DNA from: G965216905 sp965216905
GTDB lineage: Bacteria; Actinomycetota; Acidimicrobiia; Spongiisociales; ZC4RG35
Assembly (NCBI GenBank): GCA_965216905.1
Contig: OZ244213.1
Location: forward strand, 620,001-684,000
Direction: 5' to 3'
DNA length: 64,000 bases
Shown piece by piece: positions 40,287 to 49,263 of the stretch (position 1 is its first letter; every line of letters starts with the position of its first letter). The position numbers and the translations under genes were made by a program. The notes beneath the pieces are model-generated. The model did not search any database. It saw only the letters and a list, made by a program, of their open reading frames with translations, and was not told where the DNA came from.

Positions 40287-41492
40287 ATGATGCGCGGGAA
40301 GGAACGGGGAAGCACCGCCATCCTGGTGGCGGTGGCCCTACTGATGCTGATGGGATTCGCGTCCCTGGCGATCGACGCCGGGCTCGGCTTCGACGACCGG
40401 CGCGGCACCCAGAACGCCGCCGATCTGGCTGCACTGGCCGCCGCCTGGCAGGACTGCAACCCCGGTTCGGGGGGGTCTCCGACCAACGTGGCCCGCGCCA
40501 CGTCCGTCAACAACGGCTACGACCACAGCTACCCCGACGTGCAGGTGCTGGTGTCCAACCCGGCCGCGGACACATGGCGGGTGGAGATTCGAGAGACCAA
40601 CGACGCCACCTTCGGCGAGGCCACCCCGTATGCACCCAACCAGCTCGACATCCTGTCGGAGGCGACCGCCGCGTGCATCGAGGTGGGAATCCTCGGGGGA
40701 TTCGCCGTCTTCGGCCAGTCGGAGGCCTGTAGCCAGGACACGGTCGACATGTCGGGCAACAACATCACCATCCTGGGAGGAGTCCACTCCAACCAGGATG
40801 TGAAGATCACCGGTTCGGGACCGTCCGTGTCGGGAGAGTCCACCTACCGGAGGAACGACCAGACGGCCGGCTCGATCACCGCCTCCGAGTATTACGGATC
40901 GTCGCTCGGATACCCGATCACGCTCGACATCGCCGAGTACCGGCCCACCGGGTCGCGGGCCGTGGCCGCAGGGAGCGACTACTACGACCTGCCCGGCGAC
41001 GATATCGACGCCGCCCTCATGGTCTCTGAAGGCCATGCCACCACGTCGCCGCCGTGGCTGGAGATCGACACGCCCGGGATCTACTACGCCAACGGTGACA
41101 TCAGCTTCAACCGGGTCCGACTGGTCGGAGCCGCCGCCGCCCAGGGCGTGACCTTCGTCGCCGAGGGCCAGGTCGACCTGGGAACCACCGAGGATCTGCA
41201 GGGGTTCGACCCCTACGGCTCCGGTTCCGGTCCTTCGGTGATGGTCTTCGCCAACGGCGGAGGGAGCGCCGACTGCAACGCCAAGGACGTCAAGATCAGC
41301 GGTTCCGACGTCGCATGGGAGGGGATCGTCTTTGCCCCCTTTGGCGTGGTCGAGATGAGCGCGTCCGGAATCAGCAGCCTCAACGGCTCCGTCATCGCCT
41401 ACCGGGTCAACCTGAGTGGCGCCAATCTCACGGTGCAGTACGAGGACGACCCGAACACCGACCCCACCTACCGGGTGGAGTTGGTCGACTGA
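40287..41492 (+). CDS. TadG-like protein with beta-helix-type repeat domain, type A (2 of 2)
   Basis: A 401-residue paralogue of the gene at 37946: KERGSTAILVAVALLMLMG at the membrane helix, the identical motif DDRRGTQNAADLAALAAAWQ, repeating strand units (NNITILGGVHSNQDVKITGS, GSDVAWEGIVFAPFGVVE), and the same end RVELVD. ATG 40287 is followed at once by a second ATG; gagatcgggggg precedes both. The strand-repeat region has diverged more than the helix, as expected for surface proteins under variable selection. Confidence 0.8.
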   Translation: MMRGKERGSTAILVAVALLMLMGFASLAIDAGLGFDDRRGTQNAADLAALAAAWQDCNPGSGGSPTNVARATSVNNGYDHSYPDVQVLVSNPAADTWRVEIRETNDATFGEATPYAPNQLDILSEATAACIEVGILGGFAVFGQSEACSQDTVDMSGNNITILGGVHSNQDVKITGSGPSVSGESTYRRNDQTAGSITASEYYGSSLGYPITLDIAEYRPTGSRAVAAGSDYYDLPGDDIDAALMVSEGHATTSPPWLEIDTPGIYYANGDISFNRVRLVGAAAAQGVTFVAEGQVDLGTTEDLQGFDPYGSGSGPSVMVFANGGGSADCNAKDVKISGSDVAWEGIVFAPFGVVEMSASGISSLNGSVIAYRVNLSGANLTVQYEDDPNTDPTYRVELVD

Positions 41493-41569
41493 CGGAGGCC
41501 GCGAAAATTCTCGTCGGCTGGTGAGGCGTCGATTCAAGTTCTTCGCCGCCAAATGCCGATACAGGGGGC

Positions 41570-42016
41570 GTGGCACAGCACATCCCCCGATCGACGGCCG
41601 GACGCCCCGAGCGCGGAGCGGCGATCATCGAGTTCGCGATCGTCCTTCCGGTCCTGCTCCTGGTCATCCTGGGTGGCGTTGAGTTCGGCTGGCTCATGGG
41701 CCAGAACAACGATGTTCGACACGGCGCCCGCGAGGCGGCCCGTCTGGCATCTGTCGACCGGGGCACCGTGTCGGCGATGGGTGCGATCGTCTGTGACGCC
41801 ATGGATCTCTCGTCGGGGCCGACGGTCACGTTCACAGACTCGGCCACCGGACGGAACGGCACCCAGGGAACGGTCCAGGTCTCCCTCGGTGTCAACTCGA
41901 TCACCAACTTCCCGGTCATCTCAGGGATGCTCCCGGCCAACCTCACCTCCGAGGTCAAGTTCCGGCTCGAACAGGACTCCGACAACTGGTCGACGGGCTC
42001 TCACACCTGTCCATGA
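41570..42016 (+). CDS. TadE-like pseudopilin (4 of 4)
   Basis: A 148-residue protein from GTG 41570 with RPERGAAIIEFAIVLPVLLL and VEFGWLMGQNNDVRHGAREA, a clean TadE start. Its stop overlaps the next TadG-like gene by 4 bp. Confidence 0.83.
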   Translation: MAQHIPRSTAGRPERGAAIIEFAIVLPVLLLVILGGVEFGWLMGQNNDVRHGAREAARLASVDRGTVSAMGAIVCDAMDLSSGPTVTFTDSATGRNGTQGTVQVSLGVNSITNFPVISGMLPANLTSEVKFRLEQDSDNWSTGSHTCP

Positions 42017-43452
42017 GTATCCGGACCGACGAACGCGGCGTCTCCGGGATCCTGGTGGCAGGATCACTCCTGCTGCTGGTCGGACTGGCTGCGATCGCGG
42101 TGGACCTCGGGCTCGTCTTCAACGAGCGACGCGGCGACCAGACGTCCGTCGACTTGGGAGCGCTGGCCGGCGGCCAGTCGATCATCAACGGCACGAGCGA
42201 GGTGGTCGACGACACGCTGGCGTACATCCGCGAGAACCTCGACACCACCTACACCAACACCGAATGGCAGGCCGCCTGGCAGTCATGCACCGACGCCACT
42301 CCCGCCGGATTCGTGCTGCTGGACGAGCCGGCCGCCTGGGGTACCGGCACGCTCCAATGCATGTCGTTTCACCCCACCGGGCTCTTCCGAGTCAAGCTTC
42401 CCGATCAGGTGGTCGAGACCTCCTTTGGAAAGGCGCTCGGCGTCAACTCGATCTCGACCGGAGCCGAGGCCGTCGTTCGCATCCGGAGTCGAGGCACGGG
42501 CGGCATTCTCCCGTTCGGACTCCTGGCGTCCGCCGGCGGCGGTGATCAGCTGTGCCTGGTGGACTCCTCCAAGGGGACCGCCCAACCGCCCTGTGACGGG
42601 GCCGCCAGCGGGAACTTCGGCGTGCTCGATGCGCCCCACTTCGGGAACTCGGAGCTGGGAACCACCCAGAAGTGCACCGGGGACACGAACGGACGGCTGA
42701 ACGTGAATGTCGCGCTGGGACTCGACCATCTGGTGCTGCCCCGCAACGCGGCGGCCTACGTCCAGGACGTCTGCCCCAACATCGCGGCCGGCACCATTCC
42801 GAACCAGCTTCTCGTGCAAACCGGGAACAGCGACGTGGCGGCCGGCTTCGCCACCGGCCCGGTGGACTACGGGGCCACCCCGCGACTCCAGCAGGGATCG
42901 AACTCCAAGGTGAACGTCCACGGCTACGCCCTCGACGACAAACCACTCTGGGAGTATCTCGCACCCATCGGGGCATTCCCCGCCGACTGCGACCCTGCCA
43001 CGTTCAACCCCGCGCTCCCCGACTTCGATTGGGATGGCGACGGAACCGACGACCCGCCCGACTCGTGGCAGCACATGAAGGAATGCCTGGACCAGTACAA
43101 GGCAGGCGGCTTCAACAACGTCCTCTTCTCGGAGGACATCGCCGAGTCCCCCCGCTTCTCCTACGTGCCACAGTTCGAAGAGTCGGCCTGGCCATCGGGA
43201 TCGAGCGAGTGGCGAACGATCGGCCGGTACGCCGCCATCTGGCTCGAGGGCACGTGGTGGAAGAAGGGCAACACCTTTGATGCGTTCCATCCGGGCGATG
43301 GTCTCAACCATGCTGCCACCGGCGGCAACTGGGACATGACCCAGCTCACGGGGTTCTTCCTGGGCGACAAGACGCTCCCCCACGACCTCAAGGGCTCGAG
43401 TGTGGCGGGTGCCGGGAAGGTCAGCCCCTTCAAACCGGAGCTGTATCGCTGA
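42013..43452 (+). CDS. TadG-like pilus-associated protein, type B (2 of 2)
   Basis: A 479-residue protein with DERGVSGILVAGSLLLLVGL as membrane helix, NERRGDQTSVDLGALAGGQS after it, then GILPFGLLASAGGGDQLCLV. It is the relative of the gene at 36607 and longer by about 60 residues. Several Cys (CTDATPAG, CLVDSSKG, CDGAASGN, CTGDTNG, CPNIAAG, CDPATF) suggest a disulfide-bonded surface domain. It closes the eight-gene array. Confidence 0.76.
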   Translation: MSIRTDERGVSGILVAGSLLLLVGLAAIAVDLGLVFNERRGDQTSVDLGALAGGQSIINGTSEVVDDTLAYIRENLDTTYTNTEWQAAWQSCTDATPAGFVLLDEPAAWGTGTLQCMSFHPTGLFRVKLPDQVVETSFGKALGVNSISTGAEAVVRIRSRGTGGILPFGLLASAGGGDQLCLVDSSKGTAQPPCDGAASGNFGVLDAPHFGNSELGTTQKCTGDTNGRLNVNVALGLDHLVLPRNAAAYVQDVCPNIAAGTIPNQLLVQTGNSDVAAGFATGPVDYGATPRLQQGSNSKVNVHGYALDDKPLWEYLAPIGAFPADCDPATFNPALPDFDWDGDGTDDPPDSWQHMKECLDQYKAGGFNNVLFSEDIAESPRFSYVPQFEESAWPSGSSEWRTIGRYAAIWLEGTWWKKGNTFDAFHPGDGLNHAATGGNWDMTQLTGFFLGDKTLPHDLKGSSVAGAGKVSPFKPELYR

Positions 43453-43468
43453 TCGGTAGGCTGCGGGG

Positions 43469-44317
43469 ATGCCTCCCCTCCCCCGCTTCATGCCGGCCCT
43501 CATCACCCCCTTCACGTCCGAGGGGAGTATCGACTGGGATGCCCACGCCGCCAACGTCTCCACGATGCGCCGACGGGGTCTCGAGGGCCTCGTGCTGGGG
43601 GGTTCGAACGGCGAGGGACCCTTTCTCGAACCCGGTGAACGCCGGCGCCTGATCGCCGAGTCTGCGCCGGGAGGGGCGTTGATCGTCGCCATCTGGGCAG
43701 AGTCGGTCCGGCAGGCCATGACCCAAGTCGAGGAGACCGACGGCGCCCACGCCGTCCTGGTCACCACCCCCACCACCCTCGCACGGACCGACGTTGCCGC
43801 CCAGATCCGGTTCTTCACCGAGGTCGCCGACCGAGCGGCACTCCCGGTCTATCTCTACTCGGTCCCCCGGAACACGGGATACCACCTCGATGAGACGGCG
43901 ATCATTCGACTCTCCGAGCACGACAACATCGCCGGGATGAAAGACTCGGGAGGCGATGCCGTCCGGATCCAGCGCATCCTCGGTGCCTGCCACCCGGATT
44001 TCGCGATGTACAACGGTGCGTCGGCGTCGGCCCTCCTGGCTTCGAACGCCGGAGCGGTCGGCGCCATCACCGCCTCGGGTAACTACCTGACCGGGCCCAT
44101 GCTCGAACTCCTCGACGAGACACGACCCCTGGCCGAGCGGTTGGCTCTTCAACATCGCATCACCGCCACGTCCCACGCCGTGGAACGCCACGGCGTCGCC
44201 GGAGTGAAGGTGGCGGCCCGCCTGACGGGACTCCAGCCCGGTCACGTCCGACCTCCGCTGGCGGCATTGAACCAGTCCGACGAGCTGACGATCAAGGCGG
44301 CCTTGGAATCTTTTTGA
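43469..44317 (+). CDS. Dihydrodipicolinate synthase-family aldolase
   Basis: A 282-residue TIM-barrel aldolase. It has the Schiff-base lysine K158 (IAGMKDSGG), the tyrosine Y130 (YLYSVPRNTGY), and GGSNGEGPFL (44-53) at the pyruvate-carboxylate loop, where DapA has GTTGE. The Ser-Asn in that loop suggests a substrate other than aspartate semialdehyde, for example a keto-acid aldol as in related NAL-type enzymes. Genuine DapA is usually about 290-300 residues. It stands alone after the pilin array. I keep the family call without a symbol. Confidence 0.83.
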   Translation: MPPLPRFMPALITPFTSEGSIDWDAHAANVSTMRRRGLEGLVLGGSNGEGPFLEPGERRRLIAESAPGGALIVAIWAESVRQAMTQVEETDGAHAVLVTTPTTLARTDVAAQIRFFTEVADRAALPVYLYSVPRNTGYHLDETAIIRLSEHDNIAGMKDSGGDAVRIQRILGACHPDFAMYNGASASALLASNAGAVGAITASGNYLTGPMLELLDETRPLAERLALQHRITATSHAVERHGVAGVKVAARLTGLQPGHVRPPLAALNQSDELTIKAALESF

Positions 44318-44385
44318 GCTAACGACCAAATAGTTGAGTCGGGCTGGTGGTACGATTTCTCGCCACGACCGCCAAGGAGCCGCCA

Positions 44386-44772
44386 ATGCCCATCAAATTC
44401 CTCAGCCCCGACTGGGCAACCGCCGTCCAGGAGGCCCTCAACTCCGATCCGGGGTTCCGTGGGGCCATCGGAGATGCCGAGCTCGGACTCCAATTCCACG
44501 TGACGGACACCGACGAGGGTGACCTCGCCTATTACCTCCGATCGGCCGGCGGGGAGACCCAGCTGGCACTCGGCGAGCTCGACGGTGCCGACGTGACCCT
44601 AAACCAGACCTACGACACGGCGGCGGCCATCGCCCGAGGCGAGATGAACGCGCAGGCCGCGTTCATGACCGGCAAGCTGAAGGTGTCGGGCAACCTCGCC
44701 AAACTGATGATGCATCAGGCGGCCATCTCCCAGTGGCAGAACGCCACCAAGGACATCGACGTCGACTACTGA
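44386..44772 (+). CDS. SCP2 sterol-transfer-like domain protein
   Basis: A 128-residue protein made of one SCP2 domain: MPIKFLSPDWATAVQEALNS start, central strands GLQFHVTDTDEGDLAYYLRS, and the C-terminal signature QAAFMTGKLKVSGNLAKLMM. Such small proteins bind acyl or sterol-like hydrophobic ligands. ATG 44386 has aaggag 8 bp upstream; the longer frame from 44347 lacks a ribosome site. Confidence 0.85.
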   Translation: MPIKFLSPDWATAVQEALNSDPGFRGAIGDAELGLQFHVTDTDEGDLAYYLRSAGGETQLALGELDGADVTLNQTYDTAAAIARGEMNAQAAFMTGKLKVSGNLAKLMMHQAAISQWQNATKDIDVDY

Positions 44773-44784
44773 TCCGGAGCCACG

Positions 44785-45549
44785 GTGCGGCCCGAACACT
44801 TGGATCGGCGCCTCACCCGGATCGGCCCGCTGCACGACGGTGATGTGGCGGCCGGCCCATGGCTGGTCACCGGAGTCCCGGCCGGAGTCCAGGCGAGAAC
44901 CCTGAGCCGCAGCGCCGACGGAGCGGCCACCGCCCTCCTCAACGTTCCGGCCGGATGGTCGAGCGGGATGGTCGTGCCCGGTTCCTCGCTGGGCATCTTC
45001 GTCATCTCTGGAGCCGTCCGGATCGGCACCGCCGACGCCACCGCCTACAGCCTGAGTGTGGTGCCGGCCGATACTCCGGTCGAGATCGGCTCGACAGCTG
45101 GAGCACTGGTGCTGGCGTATCAGGACGGCCCCCTGTGGTTTTCGGACTCGGGCGCCGATTCCCCGACCACGCCGGAGGTCGTGAGACCCGGTGCGCGAGC
45201 GTGGACGCCAGCCTCGTCGCCGGACCATTCCGGGCTCTTGGTGAAGCCCCTCGCCGAGTACGGCGGTACCCGGGTGGCGATGGTCGGAGCGCTGCACTGG
45301 TCACCCGGCCGGTGGCGAACCAGCCGGATGGCAGAGGAGTGGTTCGTGCTGGAAGGATCGGTGCTCACCGCCGAGCACGAGGCCGGAGCGGTCCGTCGGT
45401 TCCGGCTCCGGCCGGGAAGCTACGTGTGGCGACCGCCCGAAGCCTGGCACCTGGGTCCGGGAAGCGGGACCTCGACCTATGCAGTCGCACTGGTCCGCGT
45501 CCATGGCGACCCGCGCTGGGAGTGGGCCGACTCTCCCGACGATCGGTGA
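44785..45549 (+). CDS. Bicupin-like protein
   Basis: A 254-residue protein with two cupin-like halves (about 40-115 and 150-245), each showing strand-turn patterns such as LLNVPAGWSSGMVVPGSSLG and ALHWSPGRWRTSRMAEEWFV with GSYVWRPPEAWHLGPG. The second half keeps one His (AWHLG), but the classic metal triad is incomplete. The function is unknown; ChrR-type or DUF4437-type anti-sigma/cupin proteins are the nearest idea. It begins 12 bp after the SCP2 stop and may be co-transcribed with it. Confidence 0.6.
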   Translation: MRPEHLDRRLTRIGPLHDGDVAAGPWLVTGVPAGVQARTLSRSADGAATALLNVPAGWSSGMVVPGSSLGIFVISGAVRIGTADATAYSLSVVPADTPVEIGSTAGALVLAYQDGPLWFSDSGADSPTTPEVVRPGARAWTPASSPDHSGLLVKPLAEYGGTRVAMVGALHWSPGRWRTSRMAEEWFVLEGSVLTAEHEAGAVRRFRLRPGSYVWRPPEAWHLGPGSGTSTYAVALVRVHGDPRWEWADSPDDR

Positions 45550-45652
45550 CGGGGGGCTTCTCCTGCCGGTCTGCATCTCCGACCCGGTTGTGATTCAAGA
45601 TTTCGACCGCTCGGTGCCGATGCAAAGAGAGCATCGAGCGAGGAGCCACGTC

Positions 45653-45883
45653 ATGACCGATCTCAACAGCCTCTTCTATGGGATGACCCGGGTCGTCAAG
45701 TCCCTGGCCGTGCTCGGTGCCGTCATGTCGATGGTGGCCATCGTGCTGACCGGACAAACCCAAGTGCTGCTGTTCACCGGCTTCGCCGTCGCCTGCGCGT
45801 TCTACACCGAAGAGGTGCTGTCCCAGCGCGACGTGGCGGTGGTCCGCGCCGAGTCGACGGCACGTCCCGCCACCTCCCACTGA
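45653..45883 (+). CDS. Small membrane protein
   Basis: A 76-residue protein from ATG 45653 (gaggag upstream) with two hydrophobic helices (SLAVLGAVMSMVAIVLTG and QVLLFTGFAVACAFYTEEV). No family is recognised. It ends 3 bp before the convergent mdh stop. Confidence 0.6.
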   Translation: MTDLNSLFYGMTRVVKSLAVLGAVMSMVAIVLTGQTQVLLFTGFAVACAFYTEEVLSQRDVAVVRAESTARPATSH

Positions 45884-45886
45884 AGC

Positions 45887-46870
45887 TCAGATCAGACCCA
45901 GCTCCGCGACGGCGTCACGCTCGGCGACGAGCTCGGCGGCGGAGGCGTCGATCTTGCCGCGCGAGAAGTCGTCGATGTCGAGGCCCTGGACGATCTCCCA
46001 CTCCCCATCGCGACACACGCACGGGAAGGACGAGATGACTCCCTCCGGCACGCCATAGCTTCCGTCGCTGACGACGGCCATGCTCGCCCAGTCTCCATCG
46101 GCGGTGCCGTGATGCCAGTCGTGGATGTGGTCGATGGCGGCGTTCGCCGCCGAAGCGGCCGAGCTGGCGCCTCGCGCCTTGATGATTGCTCCGCCCCGTC
46201 CGGCGACGGTGGGGATGAACTCGTCAACGATCCATTGCTCGTCGACCTGCTCATAGGCAGATCGACCCCCCACCTCGCAGTGGACCAGGTCGGGATACTG
46301 CGTCGACGAGTGGTTTCCCCAGATCGTCATCCTCGAGACGTCGGACACGGGGGTGTCGAGCTTGGTGGCGACCTGCGACATCGCCCGATTGTGGTCGAGC
46401 CGGGTCATGGCGGTGAATCGCCGGCGATCGAGTCCATGGGCGTTCGACATGGCGATCAACGCATTGGTGTTGGCCGGGTTGCCCACGACCAGCACCTTCA
46501 CATCGCGAGAGGCGGCGGCGTCGAGCGCCCTCCCCTGCTCGGTGAAGATTGCACCGTTGGCGGAGAGCAGATCGGCGCGCTCCATCCCGTCCTTCCTGGG
46601 CATCGCGCCGACGAGGAGGGCCACGTCGGCGTCGGCAAAGGCGACCTCGGCGTCATCGGTCTTGACGACCTCCACGAGCAGCGGGAATGCACAGTCATCC
46701 AACTCCATGGCGACCCCGTCGAGCGCCCCGAGTGCCGGTGTGATCTCCAGGAGCTGGAGGATCACCGGCTGGTCGTCGCCGAGCATCGCTCCGGAAGCGA
46801 TACGAAACAGGAGGGCATATCCGATCTGACCGGCGGCACCTGTGACCGCCACGCGCATTGGAGCATTCAT
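45887..46870 (-). CDS. mdh: Malate dehydrogenase
   Basis: A 327-residue MDH: NAD loop VAVTGAAGQIGYALLFRIAS, substrate loop GAMPRKDGMERADLL (mobile loop with catalytic Arg), TAMTRLDHNRAMSQVA, and WGNHSSTQYPD with the catalytic His. It makes oxaloacetate from malate in the TCA cycle and feeds aspartate to NAD synthesis next door. ATG 46870 is the family start; another ATG lies 12 bp inside. It is downstream of nadC by 63 bp on the same strand. Confidence 0.93.
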   Translation of the reverse strand: MNAPMRVAVTGAAGQIGYALLFRIASGAMLGDDQPVILQLLEITPALGALDGVAMELDDCAFPLLVEVVKTDDAEVAFADADVALLVGAMPRKDGMERADLLSANGAIFTEQGRALDAAASRDVKVLVVGNPANTNALIAMSNAHGLDRRRFTAMTRLDHNRAMSQVATKLDTPVSDVSRMTIWGNHSSTQYPDLVHCEVGGRSAYEQVDEQWIVDEFIPTVAGRGGAIIKARGASSAASAANAAIDHIHDWHHGTADGDWASMAVVSDGSYGVPEGVISSFPCVCRDGEWEIVQGLDIDDFSRGKIDASAAELVAERDAVAELGLI

Positions 46871-46933
46871 GTCGTTGAGGCTACCGCACCGCCGCACCAC
46901 CGATTCCGTGCCGGAAGGCCCTCGACCCGCCCA

Positions 46934-47767
46934 TCAGACCCGGAAATCGAGCGCCACATCGAAGTTCGGCGCCGAGTGGGTGAGGGCACCAGAGCTGATC
47001 ACGTCGACACCGGTCTCCGCCACAGCGCGCACCGTCGTGAGGTCGATCCCTCCGGAGGCTTCCGTGACCATCCGGCCGGCCACCATCGTCACCGCCTCCC
47101 GCAGCATCTCGACGTCCATGTTGTCGAGAAGCACGATGTCGGCGCCCACGTCGAGCAGCTCCGCCAGTTGGCCGAGCGTGGTCACTTCGACCTCGATCTT
47201 GACGGTGTGGCCGACCCTCGCTCTCGCCGCCTCGACCGCCGGCCGCACTCCGCCGGCGGCCACGAGGTGGTTGTCCTTGATCATCACCGCGTCGTAGAGC
47301 CCGAACCGGTGATTCGCCCCACCGCCCATTCGCACGGCGTACTTGTCGAGCATCCGCAGGCCGGGGGTGGTCTTCCGGGTGTCGGCGATGGCGGTACCGG
47401 TGCCTTCGACCAGCTTCACCATCTCGGCGGTCTTGGTGGCGATGCCCGAGGCATGGCCGACGATGTTCAAGGCGGTCCGCTCGGCGGTGAGGATCGAGCG
47501 AGCCGAGCCGGCCGCCGTGGCGACCACCGTGCCGGCGGCGACGTGATCACCGTCCCGGACCGCCGAATCGAACTCGACGGTCGGATCCACCCGTCGAAAG
47601 ACGTGCGCGGCGACCACCAGCCCGGCTATCACCCCGACCTCTCGCGCAATCATGTCTGCGTTGGCGCGGGCCGACGCCGGCACCGACGCCTCGGCGGACA
47701 CGTCGCCGGCGAGGCCAAGGTCCTCCCGCAGGCACCGGTCGATCAGTTCATCCCACATGGCGGTCAT
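46934..47767 (-). CDS. nadC: Nicotinate-nucleotide pyrophosphorylase (quinolinate phosphoribosyltransferase)
   Basis: A 277-residue NadC with RTALNIVGHASGIATKTAEM, DTRKTTPGLRMLDKYAV, AVMIKDNHLVAAGG and IVLLDNMDVEMLR, all family signatures. It converts quinolinate and PRPP to nicotinate mononucleotide, releasing CO2. ATG 47767 overlaps the nadB stop by 4 bp; the frame upstream of it is only a shadow inside nadB. Confidence 0.93.
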   Translation of the reverse strand: MTAMWDELIDRCLREDLGLAGDVSAEASVPASARANADMIAREVGVIAGLVVAAHVFRRVDPTVEFDSAVRDGDHVAAGTVVATAAGSARSILTAERTALNIVGHASGIATKTAEMVKLVEGTGTAIADTRKTTPGLRMLDKYAVRMGGGANHRFGLYDAVMIKDNHLVAAGGVRPAVEAARARVGHTVKIEVEVTTLGQLAELLDVGADIVLLDNMDVEMLREAVTMVAGRMVTEASGGIDLTTVRAVAETGVDVISSGALTHSAPNFDVALDFRV

Positions 47768-49263
47768 CCTGACGTGAACATCGGTTCGACGAGGGTTCGT
47801 TGCTGTTGGAAAGGGTCCGGCTCCGGATAGTCGGCGCGATAGTGCCCACCCCGGCTCTCCGACCGCCGAAGGGCGGCGGCCGTTACCAATCGGGCGACAT
47901 CGAAGGCCACTCGCCCGGGGATCGAGGCACCCAGTCGTTCTTCCAGACGGCGAAGCCGGTTCCGCGCCTCCCACAGACCCGAGCCGGTTCTCACCAGTCC
48001 CACCCGCTGCCACATGATCTGACGGACTTCGTCGATCTCGTCGACCGGGTCCATCGGTTTCTCCATCGCCCCGGCCGGAGGCCGGCCCGCCGTCACCACT
48101 CCACCTTCGGACGAACGGACGGATGCCGCCGCCCGCGCACCGAACACCAGCCCTTCGAGAAGGGAGTTGGAGGCGAGCCGGTTGGCACCGTGGACACCGG
48201 CGGAGGCGCACTCACCCACGGCCCAGAGCCCCGGAAGTGAGGTCGCCCCCGATGCATCGGTGTCGATGCCGCCCATGTAGTAATGGGCGGCGGGTGAGAC
48301 CGGCAGGAGGTCCCGGCGAGGATCGAAGCCTGCGTCTCCGGTCAGACGGAACACCGTCGGGAATCTCGCCTTGACATCGTCGATACCGCGCGCGTCGAGG
48401 AAGGCACCGGCCCGCTTGTCGTGCTGCCACCAGATCGCCCGGGCGACCACGTCTCGTGGTGCCAGCTCGGCATCCGGATGGTGCTGCACCATGAACCGAC
48501 GGCCCCGGCCGTCCACCAGCACCGCCCCCTCGCCCCGCAACGCCTCGGTCAGCAGCGGCATCGGATCGTGGTCGCCGAGCAGAGCGGTCGGATGGAACTG
48601 AACGAACTCCAGATCGGCCAGTTTGGCCGCCACCCTCGAGGCCATGGCGATCCCGTCGCCGGTCACCCCGGGCGGATTCGTCGTCCTGGCGAACAGTCGA
48701 CCGATGCCTCCGGTGGCGAGCACGACGGCCGGCGCCCGCAACTCGACCCGATCCCCGCGTGGCGTGGCCACCACGACACCGGCGACTCGGTCCGACACCC
48801 GAATGAGGTCGATCACGACCCAGCCGCTGCGGACATCGATCCCGTCGGCGGGGTCGACCGCGGCCGAAAGCGCCCGTTGGATCTCGGCGCCGGTGGCATC
48901 ACCGTCGGCATGCACGATTCGACGCGCACTGTGACCCGCTTCTCGGCCGAGCTTCAGGTCGCCTTCACCATTCCGATCGAACTCGGCACCCATTTGGATC
49001 AGCCGGTGGATGGCCGCCGGGCCATCCTCGGTGAGGACCTCGACGGCCGTGCGAACCGCCAGGCCGCCGGAGACCTCGATCGTATCGCTGGCGTGGAGGC
49101 CGGGCTCATCGTCGTCGCCGACGGCGGCGGCCACGCCCCCTTGCGCCCAGGAGGTGGATCCCATCGTCCCGGCCGTCAGCACCACCGCCTGCTCCAGCGC
49201 CAGCGCCACCGACAGTCCGGCGACACCGGATCCGACGACGATCGGGACGTCGAGCCGGATCAC
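47764..49263 (-). CDS. nadB: L-aspartate oxidase
   Basis: A 499-residue flavoenzyme: FAD site PIVVGSGVAGLSVALAL, STSWAQGGVAAAVG, FVQFHPTALLG, SPAAHYYMGGIDTD, GECASAGVHGANRLASNSLL. It oxidises aspartate to iminoaspartate for NadA. The C-terminal helical extension is typical. It overlaps nadA and nadC by 4 bp on either side. Confidence 0.93.
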   Translation of the reverse strand: MIRLDVPIVVGSGVAGLSVALALEQAVVLTAGTMGSTSWAQGGVAAAVGDDDEPGLHASDTIEVSGGLAVRTAVEVLTEDGPAAIHRLIQMGAEFDRNGEGDLKLGREAGHSARRIVHADGDATGAEIQRALSAAVDPADGIDVRSGWVVIDLIRVSDRVAGVVVATPRGDRVELRAPAVVLATGGIGRLFARTTNPPGVTGDGIAMASRVAAKLADLEFVQFHPTALLGDHDPMPLLTEALRGEGAVLVDGRGRRFMVQHHPDAELAPRDVVARAIWWQHDKRAGAFLDARGIDDVKARFPTVFRLTGDAGFDPRRDLLPVSPAAHYYMGGIDTDASGATSLPGLWAVGECASAGVHGANRLASNSLLEGLVFGARAAASVRSSEGGVVTAGRPPAGAMEKPMDPVDEIDEVRQIMWQRVGLVRTGSGLWEARNRLRRLEERLGASIPGRVAFDVARLVTAAALRRSESRGGHYRADYPEPDPFQQQRTLVEPMFTSG

